Below are positions 52,070-60,340 of a DNA stretch of 64,000 bases, piece by piece. How positions within the stretch are numbered: the first letter of the stretch is position 1; every line of letters starts with the position of its first letter. Origin of the DNA: Kaistella montana (GTDB taxonomy: Bacteria > Bacteroidota > Bacteroidia > Flavobacteriales > Weeksellaceae); the NCBI RefSeq assembly GCF_024436175.1, contig NZ_JANFQP010000001.1, positions 1,116,001 through 1,180,000 of the forward strand. Reading direction: 5' to 3'. Below the pieces are notes generated by a model. The model ran no database searches and was not told the origin of the DNA. It saw only the letters and a list, made by a program, of their open reading frames with translations. The position numbers were made by a program, and so were the translations under genes.

Positions 52070-54991
52070 TTAAGCTTTTTTAGGTTTTGAAACAATTTCT
52101 TTATCTACGGAAGTTTTACCGTGAACTGCTTCTTCTTTTCCTTTCCCTCTCAGGAAGTCGTAAGCGATTGCGGAAGCGATAAAGATGGATGAATAAGTAC
52201 CAAATCCAATACCCAATAACAAGGCGAACATAAATCCTCTCAAGTTATCTCCACCGAAAATGAAGATGGCCAAAATCACAAGAATTGTGGTGAATGAGGT
52301 GTTGAACGTTCTACCCAAAGTACTGGAGATTGAATCATCAAACAAACCTGCTAAAGTTATGGATTTTTTCTCTCTCAAATACTCACGGATTCTGTCGAAT
52401 ACAATTACCGTATCGTTAATTGAATATCCGAGAACGGTAAGAATCGCCGCGATGAAATCTTGGTTAATCTCCATATTGAACGGCATGTATTTGTGTAAGA
52501 ACGAATATACCCCCAAAATGATGATCGCATCGTGAGCAAGACCAGCTACAGCACCTAAAGAGAATTGCCATTTGCGGAATCTCAATAAGATGTAGAGGAA
52601 AATACCCGCCAAAGCAGCAATGAGTGCAAGTGTACCACCGGTTTTGATATCATCCGCTACGGTAGGACCTACTTTGGTTGAAGATACAATACCTGCGTGG
52701 TCTTTGTCAGCTGATTTGAAATCCTGCAAAGTCATATTCGCCGGAAGGTCAGCTTTCAAGCCTTCAAATAATTTCTCTTCAATCGTTTGATCCGCTTTCA
52801 AAGATTCGTCGTCGATCAAGTAATCGGTCGAAATTTTCAGTTGGTTATCGCTACCAAAAGTTTTCGCTTCTACTGATGAGTTTTTGTTATCGGCAGTTTT
52901 GAAGATTTGTAGCAATTTTTCTTCAATTACATTTCCGTCAACTGGTTTTTCGAATCTCACCACATAGTTTCTACCACCTGTGAAATCGATTCCGTATTTA
53001 AATCCGTTCGTGAAGATTGAAATTAAACTTGCAATGGTAAGAATTGCTGAAATGATATAAGCGTATTTTCTTTTCCCGATAAAATCGATCCAGATATTTC
53101 TGAATAGATTTTTGGTTGGAGCAGTCCATACTGAAAGACCTTTTCCTTTGTGTAATCTTGAGAAAATCATTACTCTCGAAAGCAATACCGAGGTAAAGAA
53201 AGTCATTAAGATACCGATGATTAATGTTACCGCGAAACCTTTGATTGGTCCGGTTCCGAAGATGTACAACACTACTGCGGTAAGAATCGTGGTAAGGTGA
53301 CCATCGACGATCGCAGAAAGTGCATGTTTGAAACCATCTTTATATGCTTCTAAGATACTTTTACCAGCGAAAAGTTCTTCTTTGGTTCTTTCATAAATAA
53401 TTACGTTGGTATCCACCGCCATCGCCATTGATAATACGATACCCGCGATCCCAGGAAGTGTTAAAGTTGCATCCACCGAATCCATAATTCCGAAAATATA
53501 GAAAAGGTTGATGATCATTGCGATTACCGCATAAACACCTGCTCCACCATAATAGAAAATGATATATGCAATGATAATTAAGAATGCGATACCGAAAGAA
53601 AGCATTCCAGCACTGATGGATTCTTGTCCTAATGAAGGTCCAACAACATCTGCTTGAACGATTTTAGCACTTGCAGGCAATTTACCAGCACCTAACACGT
53701 CCACTAAATCTTGAGCTTCCTGTTGAGAGAAGTTTCCTGAAATCTGAGTTCTTCCGTTTGGAATTTCGTTCACTACGTTTGGAGCGGTATAAACCACGTT
53801 ATCCAAAGTTACAGCAACCGGTTTGTTTACGTTTTTACCGGTAAGGGTTTTCCAGTCTTTAGATCCTTTAGAATCCATTTGCATATCTACCACTACTCTT
53901 CCAAGTTCGTCATAGTTTACTCTTGCAGATTCTACTGCACCGTCCACTGGAGCTTTTTGGGTGATATTTCCACGGATGGCGTACAATACCAAATTATTTG
54001 GATCGGTAGCTTCCGGTTTGTACCCCCACATAAATTGGGTGTATTTAATGTTTGCTGGACGTTGTTTTTTAGCAATTTCTGAATTCAGAATTTTATTAAC
54101 AATCGCTGTATCAGAAAGTTTGATGTTAGCAACACCATTAGCTCTTAGCGTATTCAACTGAAGCAAGTTCATCAAATTAGTGCTTTTAGGCACTCCGATA
54201 GAATCTCCGTTTGCAGCGATTACGGTAGTTAATTGTTGGAAATAAGGAGCTACTTCTTGTACTTGCTGCACTTCCCAGAACTGAAGTTTCGCAGAAGTTT
54301 GAAGCATTTTCTTTACACGGTCGATGTCTTTAATCCCCGGCATTTCTACAGAAATTCTTCCAGTTCCCGGTACTCTTTGTACGTTCGGTTGGGTTACCCC
54401 CATTTTATCAATACGGGTTCTGATAACTTCATATGCAGAACCTTCAGAAGCTTCAATTTTTCTTCTGATGATATTTTTCACTTCATCATCAGAGGAGTTG
54501 TATTTAATTTCAGACAGATTGGTATTCCCGAAGATTTCAGGATCTGCAAGTTTTAGGTTGGTATTTTTTTCTTTGTTCACCAAATCGAATTGAACGAAGA
54601 AATTCTCAATATAAGTTTTGGTAGAGTTTTTCTGAACAGCATCAGTTCTGTTCAAAGCTTCCAAAAGAATTGGGTTGGGCGAATAGTTGGTTAACCCGTT
54701 CACTAAATCTCTTTGGTTGATTTCTAGTAAAACGTTGATCCCTCCTTTCAAATCCAGACCAAGCTTCATTTCTTTTTCCTTTGCTTTGGTATAATAAAGC
54801 TTTGTGAAACCGAGATTTAGGGTGTCTTGAGAAAGTCTGGCCATTTCTTTCTGATACTTTGCCGGGTTGTCTCCAGCAAGTTCAGTTGCCTGCTTTTCAA
54901 TTTTACCAGCATACCAAGTTGGCAACAATTCATTAAGACAAATAAGTCCCAAAATAACCGCAACCAGCGTAATAAGTCCTTTTCCTTGCAT
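52070..54991 (-). CDS. secDF: Protein translocase SecDF fusion
   Basis: This 973-residue inner-membrane protein fuses SecD and SecF, which use the proton motive force to complete protein export. The SecD half (about residues 1-640) has one N-terminal helix, a large periplasmic domain with LGLDLKGGINVLLEI (about 75-90) and IDKMGVTQPNVQ, then five helices including AVDTNVIIYERTKEE. The SecF half (about 650-950) has ILTVLGYSINDTVIVFDRIRE. Fusion of the two is usual in Bacteroidota. The SecD catalytic aspartate of the proton path sits in the AVDTNV stretch. Confidence 0.97.
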   Translation of the reverse strand: MQGKGLITLVAVILGLICLNELLPTWYAGKIEKQATELAGDNPAKYQKEMARLSQDTLNLGFTKLYYTKAKEKEMKLGLDLKGGINVLLEINQRDLVNGLTNYSPNPILLEALNRTDAVQKNSTKTYIENFFVQFDLVNKEKNTNLKLADPEIFGNTNLSEIKYNSSDDEVKNIIRRKIEASEGSAYEVIRTRIDKMGVTQPNVQRVPGTGRISVEMPGIKDIDRVKKMLQTSAKLQFWEVQQVQEVAPYFQQLTTVIAANGDSIGVPKSTNLMNLLQLNTLRANGVANIKLSDTAIVNKILNSEIAKKQRPANIKYTQFMWGYKPEATDPNNLVLYAIRGNITQKAPVDGAVESARVNYDELGRVVVDMQMDSKGSKDWKTLTGKNVNKPVAVTLDNVVYTAPNVVNEIPNGRTQISGNFSQQEAQDLVDVLGAGKLPASAKIVQADVVGPSLGQESISAGMLSFGIAFLIIIAYIIFYYGGAGVYAVIAMIINLFYIFGIMDSVDATLTLPGIAGIVLSMAMAVDTNVIIYERTKEELFAGKSILEAYKDGFKHALSAIVDGHLTTILTAVVLYIFGTGPIKGFAVTLIIGILMTFFTSVLLSRVMIFSRLHKGKGLSVWTAPTKNLFRNIWIDFIGKRKYAYIISAILTIASLISIFTNGFKYGIDFTGGRNYVVRFEKPVDGNVIEEKLLQIFKTADNKNSSVEAKTFGSDNQLKISTDYLIDDESLKADQTIEEKLFEGLKADLPANMTLQDFKSADKDHAGIVSSTKVGPTVADDIKTGGTLALIAALAGIFLYILLRFRKWQFSLGAVAGLAHDAIIILGVYSFLHKYMPFNMEINQDFIAAILTVLGYSINDTVIVFDRIREYLREKKSITLAGLFDDSISSTLGRTFNTSFTTILVILAIFIFGGDNLRGFMFALLLGIGFGTYSSIFIASAIAYDFLRGKGKEEAVHGKTSVDKEIVSKPKKA

Positions 54992-55025
54992 TGTTAATAG
55001 TTTACAACATTAAAATTATAGTCGG

Positions 55026-55033
55026 CAAATATA
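55026..55033 (-). promoter_or_regulatory. -7 element upstream of secDF
   Basis: On the minus strand TATATTTG matches TAnnTTTG, 34 bp from the secDF start. Confidence 0.65.
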
Positions 55034-55214
55034 ATGATTTTCAGCAGAATTAAGAATATTTTAACAAAAGAATTTGCTTTGATTTTTTTAAGTAGAAAAA
55101 ACCACAAAAACGTCCGTAAATCGTGATGAAATCACAATATACGCACGCTTTTATTGAATTCAGAAAAAATATAAATAGGTGATTATTATTTGAAAAATCA
55201 AATCATTTCCAAAA

Positions 55215-56576
55215 TTAAATCGTCATCGAGAAAATGCGGGTTTCGGGTTTGTTGCGCATCATTCTCAAGTCGAAAGTCATCGCGACATTTCGGGTGAAAG
55301 CGCGACCTTTATCAGTGATTTTGAGTGAGTTTTCTGAAATCTCCACCAAACCATCGTCTTCCATTTCCTTTAAAGTTTCTAATGCATTTTCAAGCTCCGG
55401 AAAGACGTTTGTAGCATCCCAAGAAGTTTCGAGGCGGCACATGATATTCAGAATATGTTTTCTGATCAAAAGATCTTCTTCATTTAAAATATGACCACGG
55501 AAAACAGGAATTACCCCTTCTTCTACTCTTTTCTGATATTCCTCAACGGTTTTTTCGTTTTGTGCAAATGCGTACCAAGAATCCGAGATCGCGCTCATTC
55601 CCAAACCAATCATCAACTGGGTTTTGCTGGACGAATAGCCCATGAAATTTCGGTGAATATCTCCCGAAACCATCGATTGATAAAGGTCGTCATGCTCCAA
55701 AGCGAAATGATCCATTCCCACTTCGATGTAGCCCAATTCTTCGAGGAGTTTTTTTCCGTTTTCGTAGAGTTTTCTTTTCTCTTCGCCACTTGGCAAATCG
55801 TTTTCATCAAAACCTCTTTGTCCAACACCTTTAATCCATGGAACGTGAGCGTAAGAATAAAACGCCAAACGATCGGGTTTTAACTGCAAAGTTTTGCGGA
55901 TGGTGTATTCCATTTTCTCCCAATTATGAAAAGGAAGTCCGAAAACCAAATCGTGGGAAACGCTTTTGTAGCCTATTTCTCTGGCCCAATTCGTCACTCT
56001 TTCCACATTTTCGAAGGGCTGAATTCGGTTGATGGCTTTCTGAACCTGTGGATCATAATCCTGAACCCCAAAACTGCATCTTCGGAAACCTAAATCATAC
56101 AACGTTTGCAAATGTGCTTTCGTGGTATTATTCGGATGACCTTCAAAAGAAAACTCCGGATTTTCGGCAATTTCAGCGTGTGCGAAAATTCCTTCCAATA
56201 AGATTCTAAGGTTTTCAGGCGAGAAAAATGTTGGGGTTCCGCCACCCAAATGAAGTTCTTTAATCTTCGGTTTTTTACCAAACAATTGAAGGTATAATTG
56301 CCATTCTTTCAACACACTTTCCAGATAAGGTGTTTCCACGGAATGTTGCTTCGTGATGCGTTTATGACACGCGCAAAACGTGCAAAGTTGCTCACAAAAA
56401 GGCAAATGAATATAGATTGAAATCCCTTCAGCATCATTGCTTTCATTGAAAGATCTGATGACCGATTGTTGCCACAAATCAGCAGTAAAAGCCGATTCGT
56501 CCCAAAAAGGAACGGTAGGATAAGAAGTATAACGTGGCCCGGGAATATTATATTTATTGATCAGAGAAGTTTTCAT
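55215..56576 (-). CDS. hemN: Oxygen-independent coproporphyrinogen III dehydrogenase
   Basis: This 453-residue radical SAM enzyme converts coproporphyrinogen III to protoporphyrinogen IX without oxygen in heme synthesis. The 4Fe-4S motif CEQLCTFC (Cys61, Cys65, Cys68) is followed by Cys70, typical of HemN proper rather than HemW. The N-terminal YNIPGPRYTSYPT and the substrate-side GIGMSAISD-like loop (LGMSAISDSWYA) also fit HemN. The -7 element ends 4 bp from the start codon, so the mRNA is probably leaderless. Confidence 0.95.
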   Translation of the reverse strand: MKTSLINKYNIPGPRYTSYPTVPFWDESAFTADLWQQSVIRSFNESNDAEGISIYIHLPFCEQLCTFCACHKRITKQHSVETPYLESVLKEWQLYLQLFGKKPKIKELHLGGGTPTFFSPENLRILLEGIFAHAEIAENPEFSFEGHPNNTTKAHLQTLYDLGFRRCSFGVQDYDPQVQKAINRIQPFENVERVTNWAREIGYKSVSHDLVFGLPFHNWEKMEYTIRKTLQLKPDRLAFYSYAHVPWIKGVGQRGFDENDLPSGEEKRKLYENGKKLLEELGYIEVGMDHFALEHDDLYQSMVSGDIHRNFMGYSSSKTQLMIGLGMSAISDSWYAFAQNEKTVEEYQKRVEEGVIPVFRGHILNEEDLLIRKHILNIMCRLETSWDATNVFPELENALETLKEMEDDGLVEISENSLKITDKGRAFTRNVAMTFDLRMMRNKPETRIFSMTI

Positions 56577-56580
56577 AATG

Positions 56581-56588
56581 CAAAAATA
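56581..56588 (-). promoter_or_regulatory. -7 element directly at the hemN start
   Basis: On the minus strand TATTTTTG matches TAnnTTTG, with 4 bp to the start codon, giving a probably leaderless transcript. Confidence 0.6.
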
Positions 56589-56635
56589 GCGAATTTATTT
56601 CCTTTGCTCGGCTGACAAATATCAAGTGTTTTTTT

Positions 56636-57694
56636 TTACGGATACCACTTTCTCTTAAGCCAGAAAGCCACATTGACCAAAGCAATCAGTGCTGGAACTT
56701 CCACCAAAGACCCTACTACACCGGCAAATGCCTGACCTGAGCTGATCCCATACACGCCAATCGCTACTGCGATAGCAAGTTCAAAATTATTACCGGCAGC
56801 GGTAAAGGATATTGCCGCATTTTGAGAATAGTCGGCACCCAGCTTTTTCCCTACAAAAAAACCCACAAGGAACATCAGTGCAAAATAAATAACCAAGGGT
56901 ACCGCAATGCGCAGTACATCAAAAGGAATCTGTACAATCATTTCCCCTTTTAGGCTGAACATCATCACAATGGTCAATAAAAGGGCGATTAAAGTAATCG
57001 GAGAAACCTTCGGGATGAAAACCGTATGATACCATTCTTCACCCTTGGCTTTCAACAAAAAATATCTTGTTAAAAAACCGAGTACAAAGGGGATCCCCAG
57101 ATAAATGGCTACACTTTCAGCGATTTGCGCAATGGTGATATCCACTTCAGAACCAGTAATACCAAATAATGGAGGCAACACCTTGATGAATAAGAACGCG
57201 TAAACACTATAGAAAAGCACCTGAAAAATACTATTGATGGCCACCAATCCGGCTGCGTATTCGCGGTTTCCTTCCGCAAGTTCATTCCATACCATGACCA
57301 TGGCAATACAGCGGGCAAGACCTATCAGGATCAAGCCAATCATATACTCTGGTTGGTCGTGCAGAAATACAACAGCCAAAACAAACATGAGAATGGGGCC
57401 TATCACCCAATTCAGGAGCAGAGAAATCCCAAGAATTTTGGTGTTTTTAAATACCGTCGGAAGTTCCCTGTACCGAACTTTCGTAAAGGGCGGATACATC
57501 ATAAGAATGAGTCCGATGGCCAGCGGAATATTGGTAGTTCCATAGGAGAAACGATTGATAAAGTTGGCAGAATTCGGATAGAAATAACCGATAGCAACTC
57601 CTAGGAACATGGCAAAAAAGATCCAGAGCGTCAGATTTTTGTCTAAGAAAGAGAGCTTTTTTCTTTCGTGTGGTGCGCAGTTGTTTGCAGACAT
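56636..57694 (-). CDS. ACR3-family arsenite efflux transporter
   Basis: This 352-residue inner-membrane protein has ten hydrophobic helices and the ACR3 signature [15 protein letters not shown] (about residues 124-138), whose cysteine is conserved in arsenite carriers. It also has [16 protein letters not shown] near the C-terminus. It would expel arsenite made by the arsenate reductase encoded next to it. It is the last gene of the arsR-DUF6428-arsC-acr3 operon, 52 bp after arsC on the same strand. Confidence 0.95.
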   Translation of the reverse strand: MSANNCAPHERKKLSFLDKNLTLWIFFAMFLGVAIGYFYPNSANFINRFSYGTTNIPLAIGLILMMYPPFTKVRYRELPTVFKNTKILGISLLLNWVIGPILMFVLAVVFLHDQPEYMIGLILIGLARCIAMVMVWNELAEGNREYAAGLVAINSIFQVLFYSVYAFLFIKVLPPLFGITGSEVDITIAQIAESVAIYLGIPFVLGFLTRYFLLKAKGEEWYHTVFIPKVSPITLIALLLTIVMMFSLKGEMIVQIPFDVLRIAVPLVIYFALMFLVGFFVGKKLGADYSQNAAISFTAAGNNFELAIAVAIGVYGISSGQAFAGVVGSLVEVPALIALVNVAFWLKRKWYP

Positions 57695-57746
57695 ATAATA
57701 CTAGTTTTTTAGTTAGAATGAATGTTCTATCATTTTCTTTCAAAAA

Positions 57747-58355
57747 CTATTGAACAGATTTCATTACATAATACATCTCTGCAGCGATTTCAAGACTCCT
57801 CTCAGCATAGACGTTGTTCATTTCCTGTGTACCGTCACTGGATTTGGGGTCATCAAACTTCACAGCGATGCGTTGCGCTGCTCCTGCGATGAATGGGCAT
57901 CCAGCGTCTGCATTGGAACAGGTCATGATGGCCGCAAAATCCGATACCGGATTGAATGCATCATCATACTTCTTGGAAAAACAGATTATCGGGTGTGCAT
58001 TTTGTGCATACTTTACTGTATAAACAGGATTATCGGTATGTGTAAGCTGTTGGAATTCCATTCCCTGATTGCGAAGGGTTTCAGCTACTTTCGAGAACAT
58101 TGCGGTAGACTCGGTGCCTCCGGAATAGCAGAACACATTTTTTATGTTGAAATACTCTGACATTACTTGTGCCCAGACTTGCGAAAGATGACTTCTTCGG
58201 GAATTGTGGGTGCAAATGAAATTTAAGTTAATTCGTTCTCCTTCATCTGCTTTTTTTTGAATGAAAGCGACAAGGGATTTCAAAATTTCCTTTCTCTCTT
58301 CAGACACCGGCATCATGGCAATGACCTCAATGGTTTTTTTTAAATTTTCAAACAT
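57747..58355 (-). CDS. Arsenate reductase-like, low-molecular-weight phosphatase fold
   Basis: This 202-residue cytoplasmic protein has the phosphatase loop CTHNSRR (Cys48 to Arg54, CX5R) followed by SHLSQ. The second half has the paired cysteines MTCSNADAGCPF, as in thioredoxin-coupled arsenate reductases, where they shuttle the disulfide after reduction of arsenate. The N-terminal extension of about 40 residues is longer than the classical Staphylococcus enzyme. Operon context confirms the arsenic role. Confidence 0.92.
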   Translation of the reverse strand: MFENLKKTIEVIAMMPVSEERKEILKSLVAFIQKKADEGERINLNFICTHNSRRSHLSQVWAQVMSEYFNIKNVFCYSGGTESTAMFSKVAETLRNQGMEFQQLTHTDNPVYTVKYAQNAHPIICFSKKYDDAFNPVSDFAAIMTCSNADAGCPFIAGAAQRIAVKFDDPKSSDGTQEMNNVYAERSLEIAAEMYYVMKSVQ

Positions 58356-58406
58356 ACCTTAGTTTTATTTATATTTTTAAAGAACTAATAGCAACATTTA
58401 TCTTGA

Positions 58407-58871
58407 TTAGCAGCATCCGGAACCTGGTGCACAACTGCTAGCCTTCAACTCCGATAGTTTCACTTTGGGTTTCTCCTGAGGAATTACACAAGCATCCTGT
58501 GCGAGACAAGTAGTGGTTTTTGTGGTGAGTACTAACTCTTTTCCGTTGAAATCTAAACCGAATTTTCCGATGGTAGACTGTTGGTATTCCACTTCAATTT
58601 CTGCATCTTCCAAACCTAACTTTTCTTCAGAAAGCGCAATGATTTTTCTGAGTTTATCAACTTCCAGGCGGTGATCGTTATCCGTGGAAAACCATAACTG
58701 AAAATTGATAGCAATCTCGTCCCGCGTTACCCCTCCGCAATCGATGAAGCGTTTGTTGATTTGACCAATTTCGGTGACATGGAAATGATCGGGAACCTGC
58801 TCTCCGTTTTCTAAAACAAAATGCAATTCTTGAAGATGGGTAAGGATGTTTTTAATTTCTGAAAGTTTCAT
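58407..58871 (-). CDS. DUF6428-like protein of the arsenic operon
   Basis: This 154-residue protein of unknown function matches DUF6428, a family I associate with Bacteroidota arsenic operons. The first about 115 residues look like a compact alpha/beta domain. The tail carries clustered cysteines: TCLAQDAC (Cys122, Cys128) and SCAPGSGCC (Cys147, Cys153, Cys154), which could bind As(III) or another soft metal. It sits between arsR (21 bp away) and arsC (51 bp) on the same strand. A metallochaperone-like role is inference from these cysteines and the position. Confidence 0.75.
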   Translation of the reverse strand: MKLSEIKNILTHLQELHFVLENGEQVPDHFHVTEIGQINKRFIDCGGVTRDEIAINFQLWFSTDNDHRLEVDKLRKIIALSEEKLGLEDAEIEVEYQQSTIGKFGLDFNGKELVLTTKTTTCLAQDACVIPQEKPKVKLSELKASSCAPGSGCC

Positions 58872-58892
58872 GATGAATGAATTTAATCGTTT

Positions 58893-59231
58893 TTATTTTT
58901 TACAGGATGGGTTTTCCAGCGTATTCATTTTATAGAAAATATGCTCGATAAATGAATCGAATTTCTGGATTGTTTCTTTGTTGATACAATAATTAATGGC
59001 CTTTCCATCAATATTTCCTTGGATAATTCCGGCGTTCTTCAGCTCTCTCAAATGTTGAGATACCGTGGGCTGAGCCAGAGGTAACACGTCCACAATATCA
59101 TTGCAGATGCAGGTATTGGTGGTGAGCAAATATTCTATAATCGCAATTCTAGCCGGGTGTGCCATTGCCTTTAGCAACACTGCCATTTCGTTCTGTTCTG
59201 TGGTAAAATGCTCTTTTTTGGTAACTCCCAT
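58893..59231 (-). CDS. arsR: ArsR-family metalloregulator
   Basis: This 112-residue winged-helix repressor should release DNA on binding arsenite. The recognition helix reads AQPTVSQHLRELKNAGII (about residues 53-70). The sensor cysteines are in NTCICND (Cys41, Cys43), at the position of ELCVCD in classical ArsR, with further cysteines at 82 and 110. It is the first gene of the operon. Only 14 bp separate its start from the end of the DpnI-like fragment, so its promoter lies inside that fragment. Confidence 0.93.
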   Translation of the reverse strand: MGVTKKEHFTTEQNEMAVLLKAMAHPARIAIIEYLLTTNTCICNDIVDVLPLAQPTVSQHLRELKNAGIIQGNIDGKAINYCINKETIQKFDSFIEHIFYKMNTLENPSCKK

Positions 59232-59277
59232 AACGTTATATATAATTATATTGCAATATTACGATATTTATATATGA
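59232..59277 (-). promoter_or_regulatory. Candidate ars operon promoter/operator
   Basis: This AT-rich stretch holds the perfect palindrome ATATAATTATAT (59240-59251), a plausible ArsR operator, and on the minus strand TAATATTG (59254-59261), one base off the -7 consensus TAnnTTTG. It overlaps the last codons of the DpnI-like fragment. Inferred from position. Confidence 0.45.
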
Positions 59278-59608
59278 GAAAATCATTAACTGTCCATTGT
59301 TTTGTATATGTAAGAAAAAAGAAATTTGGGTTATTTTCTGAATTAATTCTTTCTATCATTGTAAAGTAAGCTCCATCAGTAATTGTATTTGATAATTTAC
59401 CACTTTTACTTTTTAACTCAAATTCTTCATTACATTTGTTACAATAAAAATCAGCGACAGGTCGATTATTTTCAAATTCATTTAATGGTCTTTCTCCACA
59501 GCTTGGGCAATATGAATTATTTAATACCCAATTCTCTGTCAATAATCTTGCGATTTGAGAATTACTTGTATAACCATCTGCTAAAATTGTATTAAACAAC
59601 AAATTCAT
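59246..59608 (-). pseudogene. DpnI-family (Dam-replacing) restriction endonuclease, truncated after the catalytic core
   Basis: This 120-residue frame closely follows the N-terminus of DpnI as I remember it, position by position: zinc cysteines 34, 37, 56 and 59 (SYCPSCG, FYCNKC), catalytic Asp53, Glu64 and Lys66 (VADFYC, EFELKSK), ENNRPVADFYC and NPNFFFLTYTK. DpnI is about 254 residues; here the similarity stops at about residue 111 (NDFL) and a short unrelated tail (IYKYRNIAI) ends the frame. The end of the catalytic domain and the winged-helix domain that helps read methylated GATC are lost. The ars operon lies directly beyond the break. It is probably a remnant, possibly still expressed from the upstream -7 element. 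Confidence 0.82.
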
Positions 59609-59614
59609 TCTATG

Positions 59615-59740
59615 CTACTTTTTACAGTTGAAATCATTATTTAAAGATTTTAAGAATTGGGGAAGGTTGTTCTCATTTGATAAATCAATCATATCAATTG
59701 CATCTTTGTCTCTATTCCGATTAGTTTTCTTTGTTTTCAT
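59615..59740 (-). CDS. Small ORF, 41 residues, upstream of DpnI-like fragment
   Basis: The ATG at 59740 opens a 41-residue basic and acidic peptide (starts MKTKKTNRNRDKDAIDMID, ends NDFNCKK) whose stop is 6 bp before the DpnI-like start, so the two would be co-transcribed and perhaps co-translated. It could be a genuine small gene, the end of a lost gene, or chance. The same frame is open upstream: 39 residues (59741-59860) end in TAA directly before this ATG. I do not recognise the family. Confidence 0.4.
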   Translation of the reverse strand: MKTKKTNRNRDKDAIDMIDLSNENNLPQFLKSLNNDFNCKK

Positions 59741-59847
59741 TTATACAATATTCAGTTCATAATGTTCATTAACAACTGCTCGGCTTTTCGAAGTCTCCAC
59801 TATGTACCCACTCACGTAAGTGAATTCCACAAATCCCCCACTTCCCT

Positions 59848-59876
59848 CAAATATACACATCTTCCCAGAAATACAA
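59848..59876 (-). promoter_or_regulatory. Complete -33/-7 promoter driving the small ORF and DpnI fragment
   Basis: On the minus strand TTG (59874-59876), 18 bp, then TATATTTG (59848-59855) fits the Bacteroidota promoter with correct spacing; the transcript would run through the small ORF into the DpnI-like frame. Confidence 0.6.
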
Positions 59877-59982
59877 GAAATTTTCACCCAAAAAACAACG
59901 CATTTCAAAAAAATAGATATCGTTATTCCAGGATTGATTGATTAACCTCTATCGTTATTCTGAGACAGGTCTTCCTTCCGTT

Positions 59983-60026
59983 TCCTTGCAGACTCCTTGC
60001 AGACTCCTTGCGGAATCCTTGCCAAA
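59983..60026. repeat. 11-bp tandem repeat, four units
   Basis: The contiguous units are TCCTTGCAGAC twice, then TCCTTGCGGAA and TCCTTGCCAAA. An inverted copy of the core (GCAAGGATTCC) lies about 35 bp downstream. Confidence 0.9.
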
Positions 60027-60099
60027 AATGCCTTTTTTCGGCAACAACCCGCAAGGATTCCCGAACAATTCCGCAAGAAGATGTTGGAGACACAAGAAT

Positions 60100-60186
60100 G
60101 TCATAGGAATGAAACTAAATTATCATAAGGATGAAACTGGAGTATCATGGGCATGATAATGGAGTGTCATAGGCATGATACTATTG
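60100..60186. repeat. 22-bp imperfect tandem repeat, four units
   Basis: Units start at 60100, 60122, 60144 and 60166 with the consensus RTCATRGGNATGAWAMTGGAGT; the last is one base short. The period is twice that of the neighbouring 11-bp repeat. Confidence 0.88.
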
Positions 60187-60340
60187 AATTGTAGGCATGT
60201 TTTTTCATTGACGCATTTATTACATTTTCCGAAAACACCAAGCATCTCAGGAACCGTCAGAAACTTACGGGGTAAAAGAAATCCGGAATAAGGAAAAACA
60301 CTTCTTCCCTATACCAGATTTGTATAAAATAATCATTCGG

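Larger units (their letters stand above)
59877..60340. other. Gene-free interval with two tandem repeats
   Basis: It holds the 11-bp repeat at 59983-60026, an inverted repeat (GGAATCCTTGC near 60011 with GCAAGGATTCC near 60052) and the 22-bp repeat at 60100-60186. A 72-codon frame at 59938-60156 runs through the repeats and looks non-coding. Confidence 0.6.

Noticed and set aside
59938-60156. 72-codon frame through the tandem repeats
   Set aside because: The frame exists because the 11-bp and 22-bp repeats lack stops; it has no promoter of its own.
59983-60186. CRISPR array
   Set aside because: Repeats are contiguous with no unique spacers of 25-40 bp, and no cas genes are nearby.
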